Assembly (NCBI GenBank): GCA_002308435.1
Contig: DBUY01000037.1
Coordinates: forward strand, 799 to 18,696
Length of the DNA: 17,898 nt
Direction of reading: 5' to 3'
Source of the DNA: Proteobacteria bacterium UBA1278
GTDB taxonomy: Bacteria; Pseudomonadota; Gammaproteobacteria; Comchoanobacterales; Comchoanobacteraceae
Shown here: piece by piece, positions 7,432 to 15,226 of the stretch
Layout of the letters: each line of letters begins with the position of its first letter
Numbering within the stretch: the first letter of the stretch is position 1
Notes under the pieces: generated by a model
What the model saw: only the letters and a program-made list of their open reading frames with translations
Database searches by the model: none
Told to the model about the DNA's origin: nothing
Made by a program: the position numbers and the translations under genes

Positions 7432-8700
7432 TTAGTCGTTCTTTGAGAGCGATTCAATATTAACGCGATAAATTTTTGACGGTGTACGATAATCAAAATT
7501 GACCGTTGATTGATTAGCTACGCCGATATAGGACTGTTGATCAAGCCCACTCCAGGCTTCTGTACTTGATGAGGCTAGACTTGGATAGTACGTAACGAAG
7601 TTGAACTGATCACCATCCCATCTGTAGATACTCGACTTTGTCTTGACTTCAGGCAGATTGCGAGTTCCACCGATATAGTGGGCAATGAAAGCCAGAGTTG
7701 TGCCATTTTTTTGATAAATTGTTATACCATTTGCGCCGGTGATCTCGGTATCGATGGTTTGAGTTAGATGAAATCGTCCATCTTGCCATCGATATAATGT
7801 TGTTCCAGAATATAAATTTGTTTTAATTAAGTAAGTCTTGCCATCCGTCTGAAAAACAGCAGAGTGACGGTCGTTTTTTTCTTGATTTATAACTTGATAA
7901 GGTTCAAAAAGCTTACCATTCATCCGGTAGATCGTTGTGCCTTGTTGAGCATCAACAAGCGATAGATATGTTGCGCCATCGAGTACAAATGGATCTAATA
8001 CATACGCAAAATATGTGGGTATGCTTTGGACTAACGTAAATTGATTAGTGTCCGGATCAAGCACATAGATTGGTGATTGTTGGCTTGGTGCGGCGCTTCC
8101 ATCGTTAATAGTCACACCGGTTGAGAAAAATGCATACAAACGATTATTGATCACTTGCATGGCGACATGCTTAGCTCCTTCAAGATCAAAAGTCTGAAAA
8201 AGTTCAAATTGATCACCACGCCATCGGTAAATCGACGATTTCGTCTTGCTATTGAAATTAGGGTATTTTCCTTGGCCAATAGACGCCACGGCGAGAAACT
8301 TTTGTCCGTGGTAATCGTAAAAAACGACATCTTCACTGCCTCGGGTATCTAGAGTTTGGATAAGCTCGTAGCCTTCTGGCATTTTTTTGTAAATCTTGGT
8401 GCCAGCTTGATCACGATCGCCTGAGTTGAGGTTTTTTACTTCGAGTCCTGGAATATTTACAGATAACTGTGCAACAGCAACGTACTCATTACTCGAGATT
8501 GTAAAATAATGTAAACATCTGGCAGATGAGGTATCAAGCGATTGAGTCAGTGAAAAACTCGATGGCAGAACAGGCTGCTCTGCTGCTGCGGTTGATGATC
8601 CTGAGATTATCTGATGATCCATGGACTCTGCATGACTAAGCATCCACAGACCAGAAATAACTAGGGTTAAATAGGAAAAGTAAGATCGTAATGTTTTCAT
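7432..8700 (-). CDS. Secreted EAR/EPTP-repeat seven-bladed beta-propeller protein
   Basis: A 422-residue protein with a typical Sec signal peptide: MKTLR, a hydrophobic core (about 8-20) and a likely cut after LSHA (residue 24). The rest is seven repeats of the EAR (EPTP) type, each with a (F/Y)xLxQTxDT strand, an acidic or glycine turn, a YxxYLAVA-like strand and a following SSIYRW strand. Repeats begin near residues 49, 111, 165, 221, 265, 310 and 366; two carry almost identical linkers (KTKSSIYRWRGDQF at 153-166 and KTKSSIYRWDGDQF at 353-366). Seven EAR repeats form one closed beta-propeller, known in LGI1 and TSPEAR as an extracellular protein-binding module. A cell-surface or host-contact adhesive role is an inference. 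A decayed copy of its last blade lies in opposite orientation at 8809-9093. No convincing promoter was seen. Confidence 0.8.
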   Translation of the reverse strand: MKTLRSYFSYLTLVISGLWMLSHAESMDHQIISGSSTAAAEQPVLPSSFSLTQSLDTSSARCLHYFTISSNEYVAVAQLSVNIPGLEVKNLNSGDRDQAGTKIYKKMPEGYELIQTLDTRGSEDVVFYDYHGQKFLAVASIGQGKYPNFNSKTKSSIYRWRGDQFELFQTFDLEGAKHVAMQVINNRLYAFFSTGVTINDGSAAPSQQSPIYVLDPDTNQFTLVQSIPTYFAYVLDPFVLDGATYLSLVDAQQGTTIYRMNGKLFEPYQVINQEKNDRHSAVFQTDGKTYLIKTNLYSGTTLYRWQDGRFHLTQTIDTEITGANGITIYQKNGTTLAFIAHYIGGTRNLPEVKTKSSIYRWDGDQFNFVTYYPSLASSSTEAWSGLDQQSYIGVANQSTVNFDYRTPSKIYRVNIESLSKND

Positions 8701-8808
8701 AAAATTATCTGTTGATAAGATGTAGATAAAAGTTATTAACAGAGATTGTATACACCGTTGTTGATATGATTAGCATAGTAAGCACTATCTTTTCAACAGG
8801 ATTCCGTT

Positions 8809-9093
8809 TTGACTTCTATCTCACCACGAGATCTGTTGTGTAGTATAAGTGAGTGTATTGACAATGGTCCATCTAACTGTAAAAAGATATCAGTAGATCA
8901 ATGGCAAGATGGACAGTTTGTTTGGGTTACGGATTATCCAAGTAGTGTATCCCCATCGACGACGGTTTGGTCAGATGACAATGGCATGGTTTATGCAGGG
9001 GTTGCGAATGAAGCAAGTACAAACTTTAATCTCAAGACAAACTCAGTGGTCTACCAGCTGGATCTGGCAAAGCTTGTTCCTACCGCAAAATAA
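8809..9093 (+). pseudogene. Remnant of an EAR/EPTP propeller gene (last blade only), inverted relative to the intact copy
   Basis: The frame opens with TTG 8809 and gives 94 residues. Residues 25-88 align with residues 354-418 of the intact propeller at 7432-8700: W..GQF.(F/W)VT.YPS...S(T)..WS......Y.GVAN..(S)T.NF...T.S..Y...(L). The first 24 residues have no match, and there is no signal peptide, no other blade and no good ribosome site. A single blade cannot form a propeller, so this is most simply a decayed 3' end of a former second copy. It lies head to head with the intact gene (108 bp apart), which means duplication was followed by inversion, or an inverted pair lost most of one arm. 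Translation of the fragment is unproven. Confidence 0.65.
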
Positions 9094-9101
9094 TCATGAA
9101 A

Positions 9102-10106
9102 CTATTTATTGGTTAGTACAATGCGGTAGCGTGCCTTTCCTGCCCGCAGATGATCGAGTGCAGAATTGACTTCTTGCATTGCAAAGGTCTCGATGACGGG
9201 CTGTATTTTGTGCAGTGCACAGAAATCTAACATCATCCGAATATTGGTGGGTGGCCCAACGGGCGATCCAGATACTTGACGCTGCCCCATAATCAAGGCA
9301 AATGCATTTAAGTCTAGTGGTTCTAATACGCCGCCCACAATGTGTAGACGACCGGTGGGTTTGAGGGCGCCTAAGTAACGATTCCAGTCTAATTTCACGT
9401 TGACTGTGGAAAGAATAAAGTCAAATTGACCGGCGACTTGTTCAATTGCCTCTGAATTTGTGGAATCAATAATACGATGTACACCCAGTTTTTTGAGCAT
9501 GCTTTTTTTGTTGGGTGTGCTGGTAAATGCGGTGACTTCGCAGCCCCAAGCATTCAGAAACTGACAGGCGAGATGTCCCAGTCCGCCAACACCAACCACG
9601 GCCACCCGATCAGTTGGTTTAACATCAAATGCGATCAGCGGATTAAATACGGTGATACCGCCACAAAATAGTGGTCCGGCAGACTGTTGGTCGAGGCGAT
9701 CGGGTAGTACAAATACACTATTTGCTTTGGCGCGAACACGGTCGGCAAACCCGCCATGATGGCCAACAATACTACCGGTTGCGTTTTGACAGAGGTTATG
9801 GTGGCCGGATAGGCAGCTATCGCAGGTGGCGCAATAGCCGGCGTGCCATCCCAGTCCAACTGTATCGCCAATGGCCAATGACTTCACATCTTGACCTACT
9901 GCAGCGATTTGACCAATCACCTCATGGCCAGGCACTAATGGATATTGCGTCATGCCCCATGCGTTATCGATCATACTCAAATCACTATGACAAATACCGC
10001 AGTAATCTACGCTAATTTCTACTTCGTCTCGATCTAATAAGCCTGGGTCATAGCGATAGGGCTGTAGTGGTTGTCCAGGTTCATGGGTGGCATAGGCATG
10101 TATCAT
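9102..10106 (-). CDS. Zinc-dependent, NADP-preferring alcohol dehydrogenase (cinnamyl-alcohol / YahK type)
   Basis: A 334-residue medium-chain dehydrogenase that would interconvert aldehydes and primary alcohols. Catalytic zinc ligands: Cys36 in CGICHSD, His61-Glu62 in GHE, Cys148. Structural zinc ligands are all present: Cys92, Cys95, Cys98 and Cys106. The Rossmann motif is GVGGLG (172-177), and TSTPNKK after the second strand (195-201) fits the NADP-binding pattern of the CAD subfamily. The longer frame starting at 10139 is rejected: an AGGAG on the minus strand (10115-10119) lies eight bases before the ATG at 10106, and the protein then starts MIHAYATHEP as in relatives. It ends 8 bp after the convergent propeller remnant. 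It is the most ordinary metabolic gene here; the substrate is unknown, and reduction of reactive aldehydes is plausible. Confidence 0.9.
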   Translation of the reverse strand: MIHAYATHEPGQPLQPYRYDPGLLDRDEVEISVDYCGICHSDLSMIDNAWGMTQYPLVPGHEVIGQIAAVGQDVKSLAIGDTVGLGWHAGYCATCDSCLSGHHNLCQNATGSIVGHHGGFADRVRAKANSVFVLPDRLDQQSAGPLFCGGITVFNPLIAFDVKPTDRVAVVGVGGLGHLACQFLNAWGCEVTAFTSTPNKKSMLKKLGVHRIIDSTNSEAIEQVAGQFDFILSTVNVKLDWNRYLGALKPTGRLHIVGGVLEPLDLNAFALIMGQRQVSGSPVGPPTNIRMMLDFCALHKIQPVIETFAMQEVNSALDHLRAGKARYRIVLTNK

Positions 10107-10114
10107 GATGTGGT

Positions 10115-10119
10115 CTCCT
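10115..10119 (-). promoter_or_regulatory. Shine-Dalgarno AGGAG that fixes the alcohol dehydrogenase start
   Basis: CTCCT on the plus strand reads AGGAG on the minus strand, eight bases upstream of the ATG at 10106. It is the clearest ribosome-binding site in a window where most genes lack one. Confidence 0.75.
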
Positions 10120-10216
10120 TGTTTGATAATCCTACTCAATCAGCCATAGCGTCATTGTTTGTTTCTGATTATTTGAGATGTGCATTATTTTTGTTGTCCA
10201 AGTGATGATGTTTTAC

Positions 10217-11791
10217 TCATGGGCTTGCTCGTTTTTCATCCTGTTGTTGTTGATTTTTGCTCTGTTTGGATACGGCGTTTGATCGTGTAGCTGCATTGTC
10301 TGTATGTGTGGTATTTGTTTTTGATAAGCCTGTCAGTAGGTCAGCTCCCTTGTTAGCGGTGTGGGGTAAGCTCAGTGTATGATTCTCTTTCTTCGTTACA
10401 CTACGACAGACACCTCGATTCCATAATTTTGATAATCTGCAGCGATTTCCCATTCGGCTTAACCAAGATTGAGCCTGCTTGGGATTTGTGCTGACGGCTT
10501 CTGCTTTTGATTGCAAGAATTTCTTTGCGCGGTTTAACCATCCACTCATACTCCATTTGTTTTTGAAATTGGATATCTCCTTTGGTGATAATGTGTTTGG
10601 ATCATTAGCCATTTCAATCATGATGCGTGCTTGCTCATCAATCTGTCGTAGATCTTTGTTAGAGCCATTTTCCAAACTGTTCAGTTTGCCTGACGTTTCT
10701 CTTGCGATCGATTCGGATAGTTCTGCTCGGGCGTTAAATGTATCCGCTTTGCTTTTGTCTACATTTGTCCCAAAAAACTTACTCATCCAGCCACCAGGCT
10801 GCTTAACGCCTTCTTGCTCTGCATAACTTTTCAATGCGTCTCTAAATGCAAAGTCGTCACCGATCGCACTCTCCTTGAAGTGGGAGGCATACGCATCATA
10901 TTTTTCAGAGAGTGCTTTTTTTCGCTCTAGAAAGCTCTTTTCTGTCGTCTGGCTTTCGAAATATTCATGGGTTGTCTTTGGGCTGAGATTGCGCAGTAGA
11001 TTCCATTGATGCGCATCGACCGCTTTATCAAATTTCTTCTGATCACTCAGGTCAGGCTTAAATTTATCAATTTGGTTCATAAAACCATTGACCATTTTTT
11101 CAATGTAAATTCTCCCTTTCTCTCCGACATTAATCGTGATGAGCTTTGTTGGCATGTTCTTTGGTCCACCGCCTTTGCGAAATGGATCTCTGTCTCCATT
11201 CATGAGGTATGTGATTTCGTCATCTTCAATATCTGGTGTTGAATTGAATACTGCTTTGTGCTCCTCCAGGTTATCGTGCCAAGTATTCTCCACATTCTCA
11301 GTGAGCATTTGATTGAGTTCTTTTTGCTGTACTTCGTCCAGATCGTCAAGTGCCTCCTCCGTGAGATAATCAGGATCTAGTTCCATTTCTCTCATTCTAT
11401 GCCGAATGTCAGATGCTGTCTCTGGAATGGTAATCGATGTGGGGTTGTTTTTTTCATATTGTGTCGCTTCAAGTTCATCGATCAGGTTATTGAGTTTGTT
11501 GTAACTGTTTTCCGGATCATCGATTATCTGAGATGTCAAATCTGCGATCTCTTGATCGGTGAGATTTTTTGGTAATGGACCTAAAACCTTGGATAATTCA
11601 TCATCTAAGCAGTTCTCAGGTAATTGTTGCTCTGGATCGTAGTCTAATTCTTTGAGACCATCTTTGATATACTGGGGTGCTGTAGATGGGTGGTAGCTGG
11701 TAAAATCTTGTTGATAACTTGGGTTATTGAAGTCATTTAGCAGTTGTGCTTTTTCGAATATGTCTGCTTTTTGTTCTGATGGGTTTGCCAT
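10217..11791 (-). CDS. Orphan 524-residue, soluble, effector-like protein with internal repeat
   Basis: No family recognised and no signal peptide or membrane segment. The first about 200 residues are strongly acidic; the last about 110 (from 410) are basic and end in a low-complexity tail (KQSKNQQQQDEKRASP). An internal repeat is visible: LKELDYDPEQQLPENCLDD (46-64) and MREMELDPDYLTEEALDD (133-150) share the pattern (L/M)(K/R)E(L/M)xxDP...L.E..LDD. Three Trp motifs follow later (GGWMSKFF 333-340, SGWLNRAKKFL 416-426, QSWLSRM 441-447), which may mark a second, degenerate repeat. The charge layout and lack of homology are typical of type IV-secreted effectors in Legionellales-like bacteria, but no defined secretion signal is visible. 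A moderate GGAA precedes the start at 11791. An AT-rich promoter region with an 11-T run (plus strand 11854-11864) lies upstream. Confidence 0.7.
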   Translation of the reverse strand: MANPSEQKADIFEKAQLLNDFNNPSYQQDFTSYHPSTAPQYIKDGLKELDYDPEQQLPENCLDDELSKVLGPLPKNLTDQEIADLTSQIIDDPENSYNKLNNLIDELEATQYEKNNPTSITIPETASDIRHRMREMELDPDYLTEEALDDLDEVQQKELNQMLTENVENTWHDNLEEHKAVFNSTPDIEDDEITYLMNGDRDPFRKGGGPKNMPTKLITINVGEKGRIYIEKMVNGFMNQIDKFKPDLSDQKKFDKAVDAHQWNLLRNLSPKTTHEYFESQTTEKSFLERKKALSEKYDAYASHFKESAIGDDFAFRDALKSYAEQEGVKQPGGWMSKFFGTNVDKSKADTFNARAELSESIARETSGKLNSLENGSNKDLRQIDEQARIMIEMANDPNTLSPKEISNFKNKWSMSGWLNRAKKFLQSKAEAVSTNPKQAQSWLSRMGNRCRLSKLWNRGVCRSVTKKENHTLSLPHTANKGADLLTGLSKTNTTHTDNAATRSNAVSKQSKNQQQQDEKRASP

Positions 11792-11838
11792 TTTAATATT
11801 CCAGAAGTATTTTTATAATTTATAGTATAAAGTGTATG

Positions 11839-11844
11839 ATTATA
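11839..11844 (-). promoter_or_regulatory. Candidate -10 element for the 524-residue orphan gene
   Basis: ATTATA on the plus strand reads TATAAT on the minus strand, 48 bases upstream of the start at 11791. An A-tract (minus strand, opposite the T run 11854-11864) lies just upstream where an UP-like element could act. The -35 position has no good match. Other TATA-like hexamers occur nearby, so the exact promoter is uncertain. Confidence 0.3.
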
Positions 11845-11993
11845 TTCTATTTATTTTTTTTTTTGTGATTCTGGTGCCTCAATACAGTTTGTAGTACAAA
11901 ACCTATTCAGGATTGATAAGAAAGATAATTATATTCTCTAACCTGAGTATAACTAACCAATTCGTCAACTTGTTGCGTGACTAATCCATATCT

Positions 11994-12163
11994 GTGGGCG
12001 ATGTTCAAGCTTTCATCCAGAAAAACGGTCAAGATCTGTCAGAGTGGTTGCATTTTGTGCATCGTGCGTCGTCTCTGGATAAATTTAAGGCAGTGTAAGC
12101 TGACATCATACCGTTGTTGTCTAATATCAGCACCATCTTCTGCTGATTAGATACTGGTTTCAT
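11994..12163. other. 441-bp intergenic region (11792-12232) with two small opposing open frames
   Basis: No gene of normal size lies between 11792 and 12232. Two short frames overlap here. On the plus strand GTG 11994 to TAA 12098 gives 34 residues containing AFIQKNGQDLSEWLHFVHRA. On the minus strand ATG 12163 to the stop at 12029-12031 gives 44 residues containing QQKMVLILDNNGMMSAYTA. Both have protein-like composition but they lie on opposite strands over the same bases, so at most one is likely to be real. Either may be a remnant of a decayed gene. No promoter or ribosome site supports them. Confidence 0.25.
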
Positions 12164-12232
12164 GCATTGTTATCGACGATGATGGCCACTTGTTAAATAT
12201 ATGTCGTTGTGGGTGTGTCTCAAATATCGGTT

Positions 12233-13108
12233 TTACCGACTGCTAGGTCTTAGTCGATGAATCAGGCAATGTGGGACAGTCAGTGCAAATAACAGAATAA
12301 ATAAACCCCCAAATTTAGAAAGACTGATATTGGTTGTTATGATCAATTGATAATGAGTTATGAGCGCTACAAATCCTATGCTGAAAGCTGCAATAGTGAG
12401 CATGAGGTACATTTGCGATTGTTTGATGGTCTGTTGCTCGGCGATCTGTCGATAATGGCGTATGCTGTGTAAACCACAGAAATAGAGCGTGAAATAGGTA
12501 AGGGGTTGTGCGATGGTGCCGATGAGATAGAGCATTAATACTTCTGTGTATTGCCAGCGTTGTTGTAGGAGTTGTGCGATGGTCCAGACAAACCCAGTCC
12601 AGTAGCCATAGGATAAGCCAGTTGCGATTAAAGCAGGCGTCGGCTGATTAAAGCTGATTAGCTCAAACAGAAATTGTGTTGCAGTTGGCCACATGTAATA
12701 GGGGACACTGATCACCCCAAGGCCCACAATGACTTTGTTGAGGAAATGACTTTGTTCCCAGTCTTGTCCGAAGTGGAAGGCAGATATCGCTAAAAAAATA
12801 GTGAGCGTGATGCTTGGGAAATTGATCCAGGTAACGATACATAAAAGGACTATTCCTAAATAACTGAGGCAACCAAAAAGACACATGATGTCGTTAGGGG
12901 TGTTTTTTTGAATCCATAGAAAATCACTAGCACCATGCGGTAATCCCACGATGAGATTAATGATAAAGCAGGCCTCGATTCCTGGCAAATGGTTTGGGAT
13001 AGTTTGGGTTGCGATGATTAGTCCAATGCCCCATAGCCAAAACAGCAAGTTATCTGGCAACTTTGCGACCATTTCTGTTACTGATTGTTGTCGATTAGAC
13101 GAGTGCAT
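12233..13108 (-). CDS. blh: Brp/Blh-family beta-carotene 15,15'-dioxygenase (retinal-forming)
   Basis: A 291-residue integral membrane enzyme that cleaves beta-carotene with O2 into two molecules of all-trans retinal. The family's iron-ligand histidines are all visible: His58 in GLPHGASD, His112 in FHFGQDW, and His214/His218 in GLHSIRHYR, with the same four-residue spacing as the His188/His192 pair of the characterised marine Blh. A further PHCLIHR lies at the C-terminus (279-285). Several hydrophobic segments alternate with these motifs as expected. It is the last gene of the crtI-crtB-crtY-blh operon and its start overlaps the crtY stop by 14 bp, so its translation is probably coupled. Its presence turns a carotenoid pathway into a retinal pathway and predicts a rhodopsin elsewhere in the genome. 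Confidence 0.93.
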   Translation of the reverse strand: MHSSNRQQSVTEMVAKLPDNLLFWLWGIGLIIATQTIPNHLPGIEACFIINLIVGLPHGASDFLWIQKNTPNDIMCLFGCLSYLGIVLLCIVTWINFPSITLTIFLAISAFHFGQDWEQSHFLNKVIVGLGVISVPYYMWPTATQFLFELISFNQPTPALIATGLSYGYWTGFVWTIAQLLQQRWQYTEVLMLYLIGTIAQPLTYFTLYFCGLHSIRHYRQIAEQQTIKQSQMYLMLTIAAFSIGFVALITHYQLIITTNISLSKFGGLFILLFALTVPHCLIHRLRPSSR

Positions 13109-14285
13109 CTTGGGGTTGACGATTTCGAGAGGACGACAGGAGTTGTTTGAGAAATGGCCATTTTGGTAGTGCGTACATGATGGCGATAAGATCGGTATTA
13201 CAGGGTTTGTCTGTCATCAAACGCAGAAATTGCCCGCTATTTAGATGTTTGGTAAGTCGATGAAAATAGTATGCTGATTGTTCTGGGTTTGCTTTAATCG
13301 TATTAAGAAAGAGTTTATCCATCCAGGTCAACCACGGATGTTCGTCCGGGCATGAGGCAAGTACATCTGTAATCGTCATTGTTGCCTGGGGTTGTGCAAG
13401 TTGCCTGGCTATTTGTTGTGCCCATTGTTGTATACGCAGAAAGCCATACCCCGATGCATTGCGCAGTGCGCCGCCTGCAATGCCTGCAGCGAAGGGATCA
13501 TCATTTTTTTCTTGTCCCATCGGCAAGCAGCCATACTCTTTGCGAAATATGGCACTGTATTCCAACCCAACGCGCTCCATTTCGTGTTGGCAAGCAGCCT
13601 CCATACTTGCTTTATCAATGGCTAATGTGCTAAATCGAGTGTGTTCGAAAAGGACACGATTTGGGGAGATTGGGAGTATATAGTTGAAACGCGTTCCATA
13701 CTCGTCCGCTTGCAAATTGTGCATGAGTGCAGCAGTATTTTCGTGTGCCACCTGCGTTTTACATTCGATGCCAAAGAAAGATTGATATAATGTGCTCTGC
13801 ATTTTTTTTGGTGGCCGAGTATCGATCACGAGCTTTGCTGTATAGATGTCACCAGATGTTGTGGTTACAGTTGCTGATTGCGCTGCTTGCTGGTAATTAT
13901 CTGTGGGGTCGGCATGCACCACTGTGGCCACTGTTTGATTCATCTGTAATTTGATTTGATAGGCATGCAGTAGGTTTTGTTGTATGGTCTGATAAACAGA
14001 TTTTGCGTCGAGGCAATAGTAATACCAGTCGCCACCATGATGAATAATTGGGGTGTCGTGATCACCGTATTGGAATGACCACTGATTCCAACGTTGTTTG
14101 GCAAGCGCTGTCCACTCATTCTCAATGTTTGACCAAAAGCACCAGGTTTTATCATTGGTATAATGTGATCGAGCCTCGAGAATATGTACTGATAATGCAC
14201 TGGACTGTTGAGCCAGTTGGTTTGCAAGGGATAGTCCCGCACAACCTCCGCCAATAATCACTAAATCACAGATGTGATGGGTCAT
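13095..14285 (-). CDS. crtY: Lycopene beta-cyclase, CrtY type
   Basis: A 396-residue FAD-dependent cyclase that closes both ends of lycopene to beta-ionone rings, giving beta-carotene. Seen: the N-terminal dinucleotide-binding motif DLVIIGGGCAGLSLANQL (7-24), the CrtY signature DKTWCFW (45-51), a middle FEHTRFS where the family has a V/FEYTxFS active-site strand, and EYGCLPMG where it has ExGxIPM with the catalytic acidic residue. Length is normal for bacterial CrtY (about 380-400). Start ATG 14285 overlaps the crtB stop by 4 bp (ATGA type), and the gene overlaps blh by 14 bp, so the four genes are one transcript. No second cyclase is present. Confidence 0.93.
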   Translation of the reverse strand: MTHHICDLVIIGGGCAGLSLANQLAQQSSALSVHILEARSHYTNDKTWCFWSNIENEWTALAKQRWNQWSFQYGDHDTPIIHHGGDWYYYCLDAKSVYQTIQQNLLHAYQIKLQMNQTVATVVHADPTDNYQQAAQSATVTTTSGDIYTAKLVIDTRPPKKMQSTLYQSFFGIECKTQVAHENTAALMHNLQADEYGTRFNYILPISPNRVLFEHTRFSTLAIDKASMEAACQHEMERVGLEYSAIFRKEYGCLPMGQEKNDDPFAAGIAGGALRNASGYGFLRIQQWAQQIARQLAQPQATMTITDVLASCPDEHPWLTWMDKLFLNTIKANPEQSAYYFHRLTKHLNSGQFLRLMTDKPCNTDLIAIMYALPKWPFLKQLLSSSRNRQPQDALV

Positions 14286-15226
14286 AATGCGCCCTCGAAA
14301 AAACCAAGATTTCGGAATAAATCACTATCATGTGGTTGTGTGACCGCTTCTGGTTGGCTTGGCGCACCCCAGTAGCGGGCCGCGCACTGTGTTGCAAGAA
14401 CACATTTGTGTGCAAAAGAGACATAGGCTTTTTGGGGGTGACAGTGGGGCTTGCGCTGCTTGATTTGATGACCAATGCGTTGATAGAGCTTTCCTGCGAC
14501 GTAGATTGCAAAACGATGTTGAGATGGAATGAACTCTAGGCCATTGAAACCACTCTTGTAAAATATATTCGCTTGGTGCAGCAACTCGAGGATTGATTTT
14601 TCAATCCGCGCATTTTGGCCCTTTTCTGCAGTTCGTAACTCCATTGCTTGACAGATACCAATGTGTTCAGCTGGCAGATAGATACGCTCCAATAAACTGT
14701 CTTGCCAGACATCGCGCGCAATATTAGTCAGTTGCATGGCAATGCCGAGATCGATCGCATGTAGTCGAGCTTGGGTGGACTGGATCCCCATTAAATCGCA
14801 CATCATGAGCCCGACTGTTCCGGCCACTTGATAACAGTATTCAACGAGTTGATCCATGGTTGCGATTTGGGTCATGCTGACATCGCGACGGGCGCCAGTC
14901 AATAATAGATATAAGCTGGTCGTTTTTACTTGATGGTTATCCGTGATGGCTGTCAATCCGTTATGATCATGTGCGCGAATACAGTCTTTTACCTGGTCGA
15001 GTTTTTTGAGTGTGTGCGTATGGTCAGTGTGTTCGCAATCTGCGATATTGTCGATGAGTCGGCAGACTTCATAGAGGGATTGGATCGCGCTAGTGGTCGA
15101 TTTTGGAATGAATCGTTGTGCAAAATGGAAGCTTTTCCCATGCTTTTTAAGTTGATAATTTCCAGGAAATGTTTGTTTGAGATGTGCCAATAGCCTATTG
15201 GAATCAGATTGTATATCTTTTGTCAT
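14282..15226 (-). CDS. crtB: Phytoene synthase
   Basis: A 314-residue trans-isoprenyl diphosphate synthase that joins two geranylgeranyl diphosphates head to head to phytoene, the first committed carotenoid step. Both Mg-binding Asp motifs are visible: DNIAD at 59-63, a variant of the common DDxxD but with D-x-x-x-D intact, and DVWQD (172-176) inside NIARDVWQDSLLERIYLP. The downstream crtY and blh argue for C40 phytoene rather than the C30 product of CrtM. Length is typical (about 300). It overlaps crtI upstream and crtY downstream by 4 bp each. The GGPP substrate must come from a crtE/ispA-type gene outside this window. Confidence 0.95.
   Translation of the reverse strand: MTKDIQSDSNRLLAHLKQTFPGNYQLKKHGKSFHFAQRFIPKSTTSAIQSLYEVCRLIDNIADCEHTDHTHTLKKLDQVKDCIRAHDHNGLTAITDNHQVKTTSLYLLLTGARRDVSMTQIATMDQLVEYCYQVAGTVGLMMCDLMGIQSTQARLHAIDLGIAMQLTNIARDVWQDSLLERIYLPAEHIGICQAMELRTAEKGQNARIEKSILELLHQANIFYKSGFNGLEFIPSQHRFAIYVAGKLYQRIGHQIKQRKPHCHPQKAYVSFAHKCVLATQCAARYWGAPSQPEAVTQPHDSDLFRNLGFFEGAL

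Noticed and set aside
8710..8718. DnaA-box-like TTATCAACA (minus strand)
   Set aside because: A single site with one mismatch, no cluster of boxes, no dnaA or dnaN nearby; not evidence for an origin.
10107..10139. Longer start (10139) for the alcohol dehydrogenase
   Set aside because: AGGAG at 10115-10119 lies inside that extension and is ideally spaced for ATG 10106; family members start at about this point.
13379..14257. Many open frames antisense to or in other frames of crtY, crtB, crtI and the dehydrogenase
   Set aside because: They overlap confidently identified genes and have no family motifs; they are shadows.
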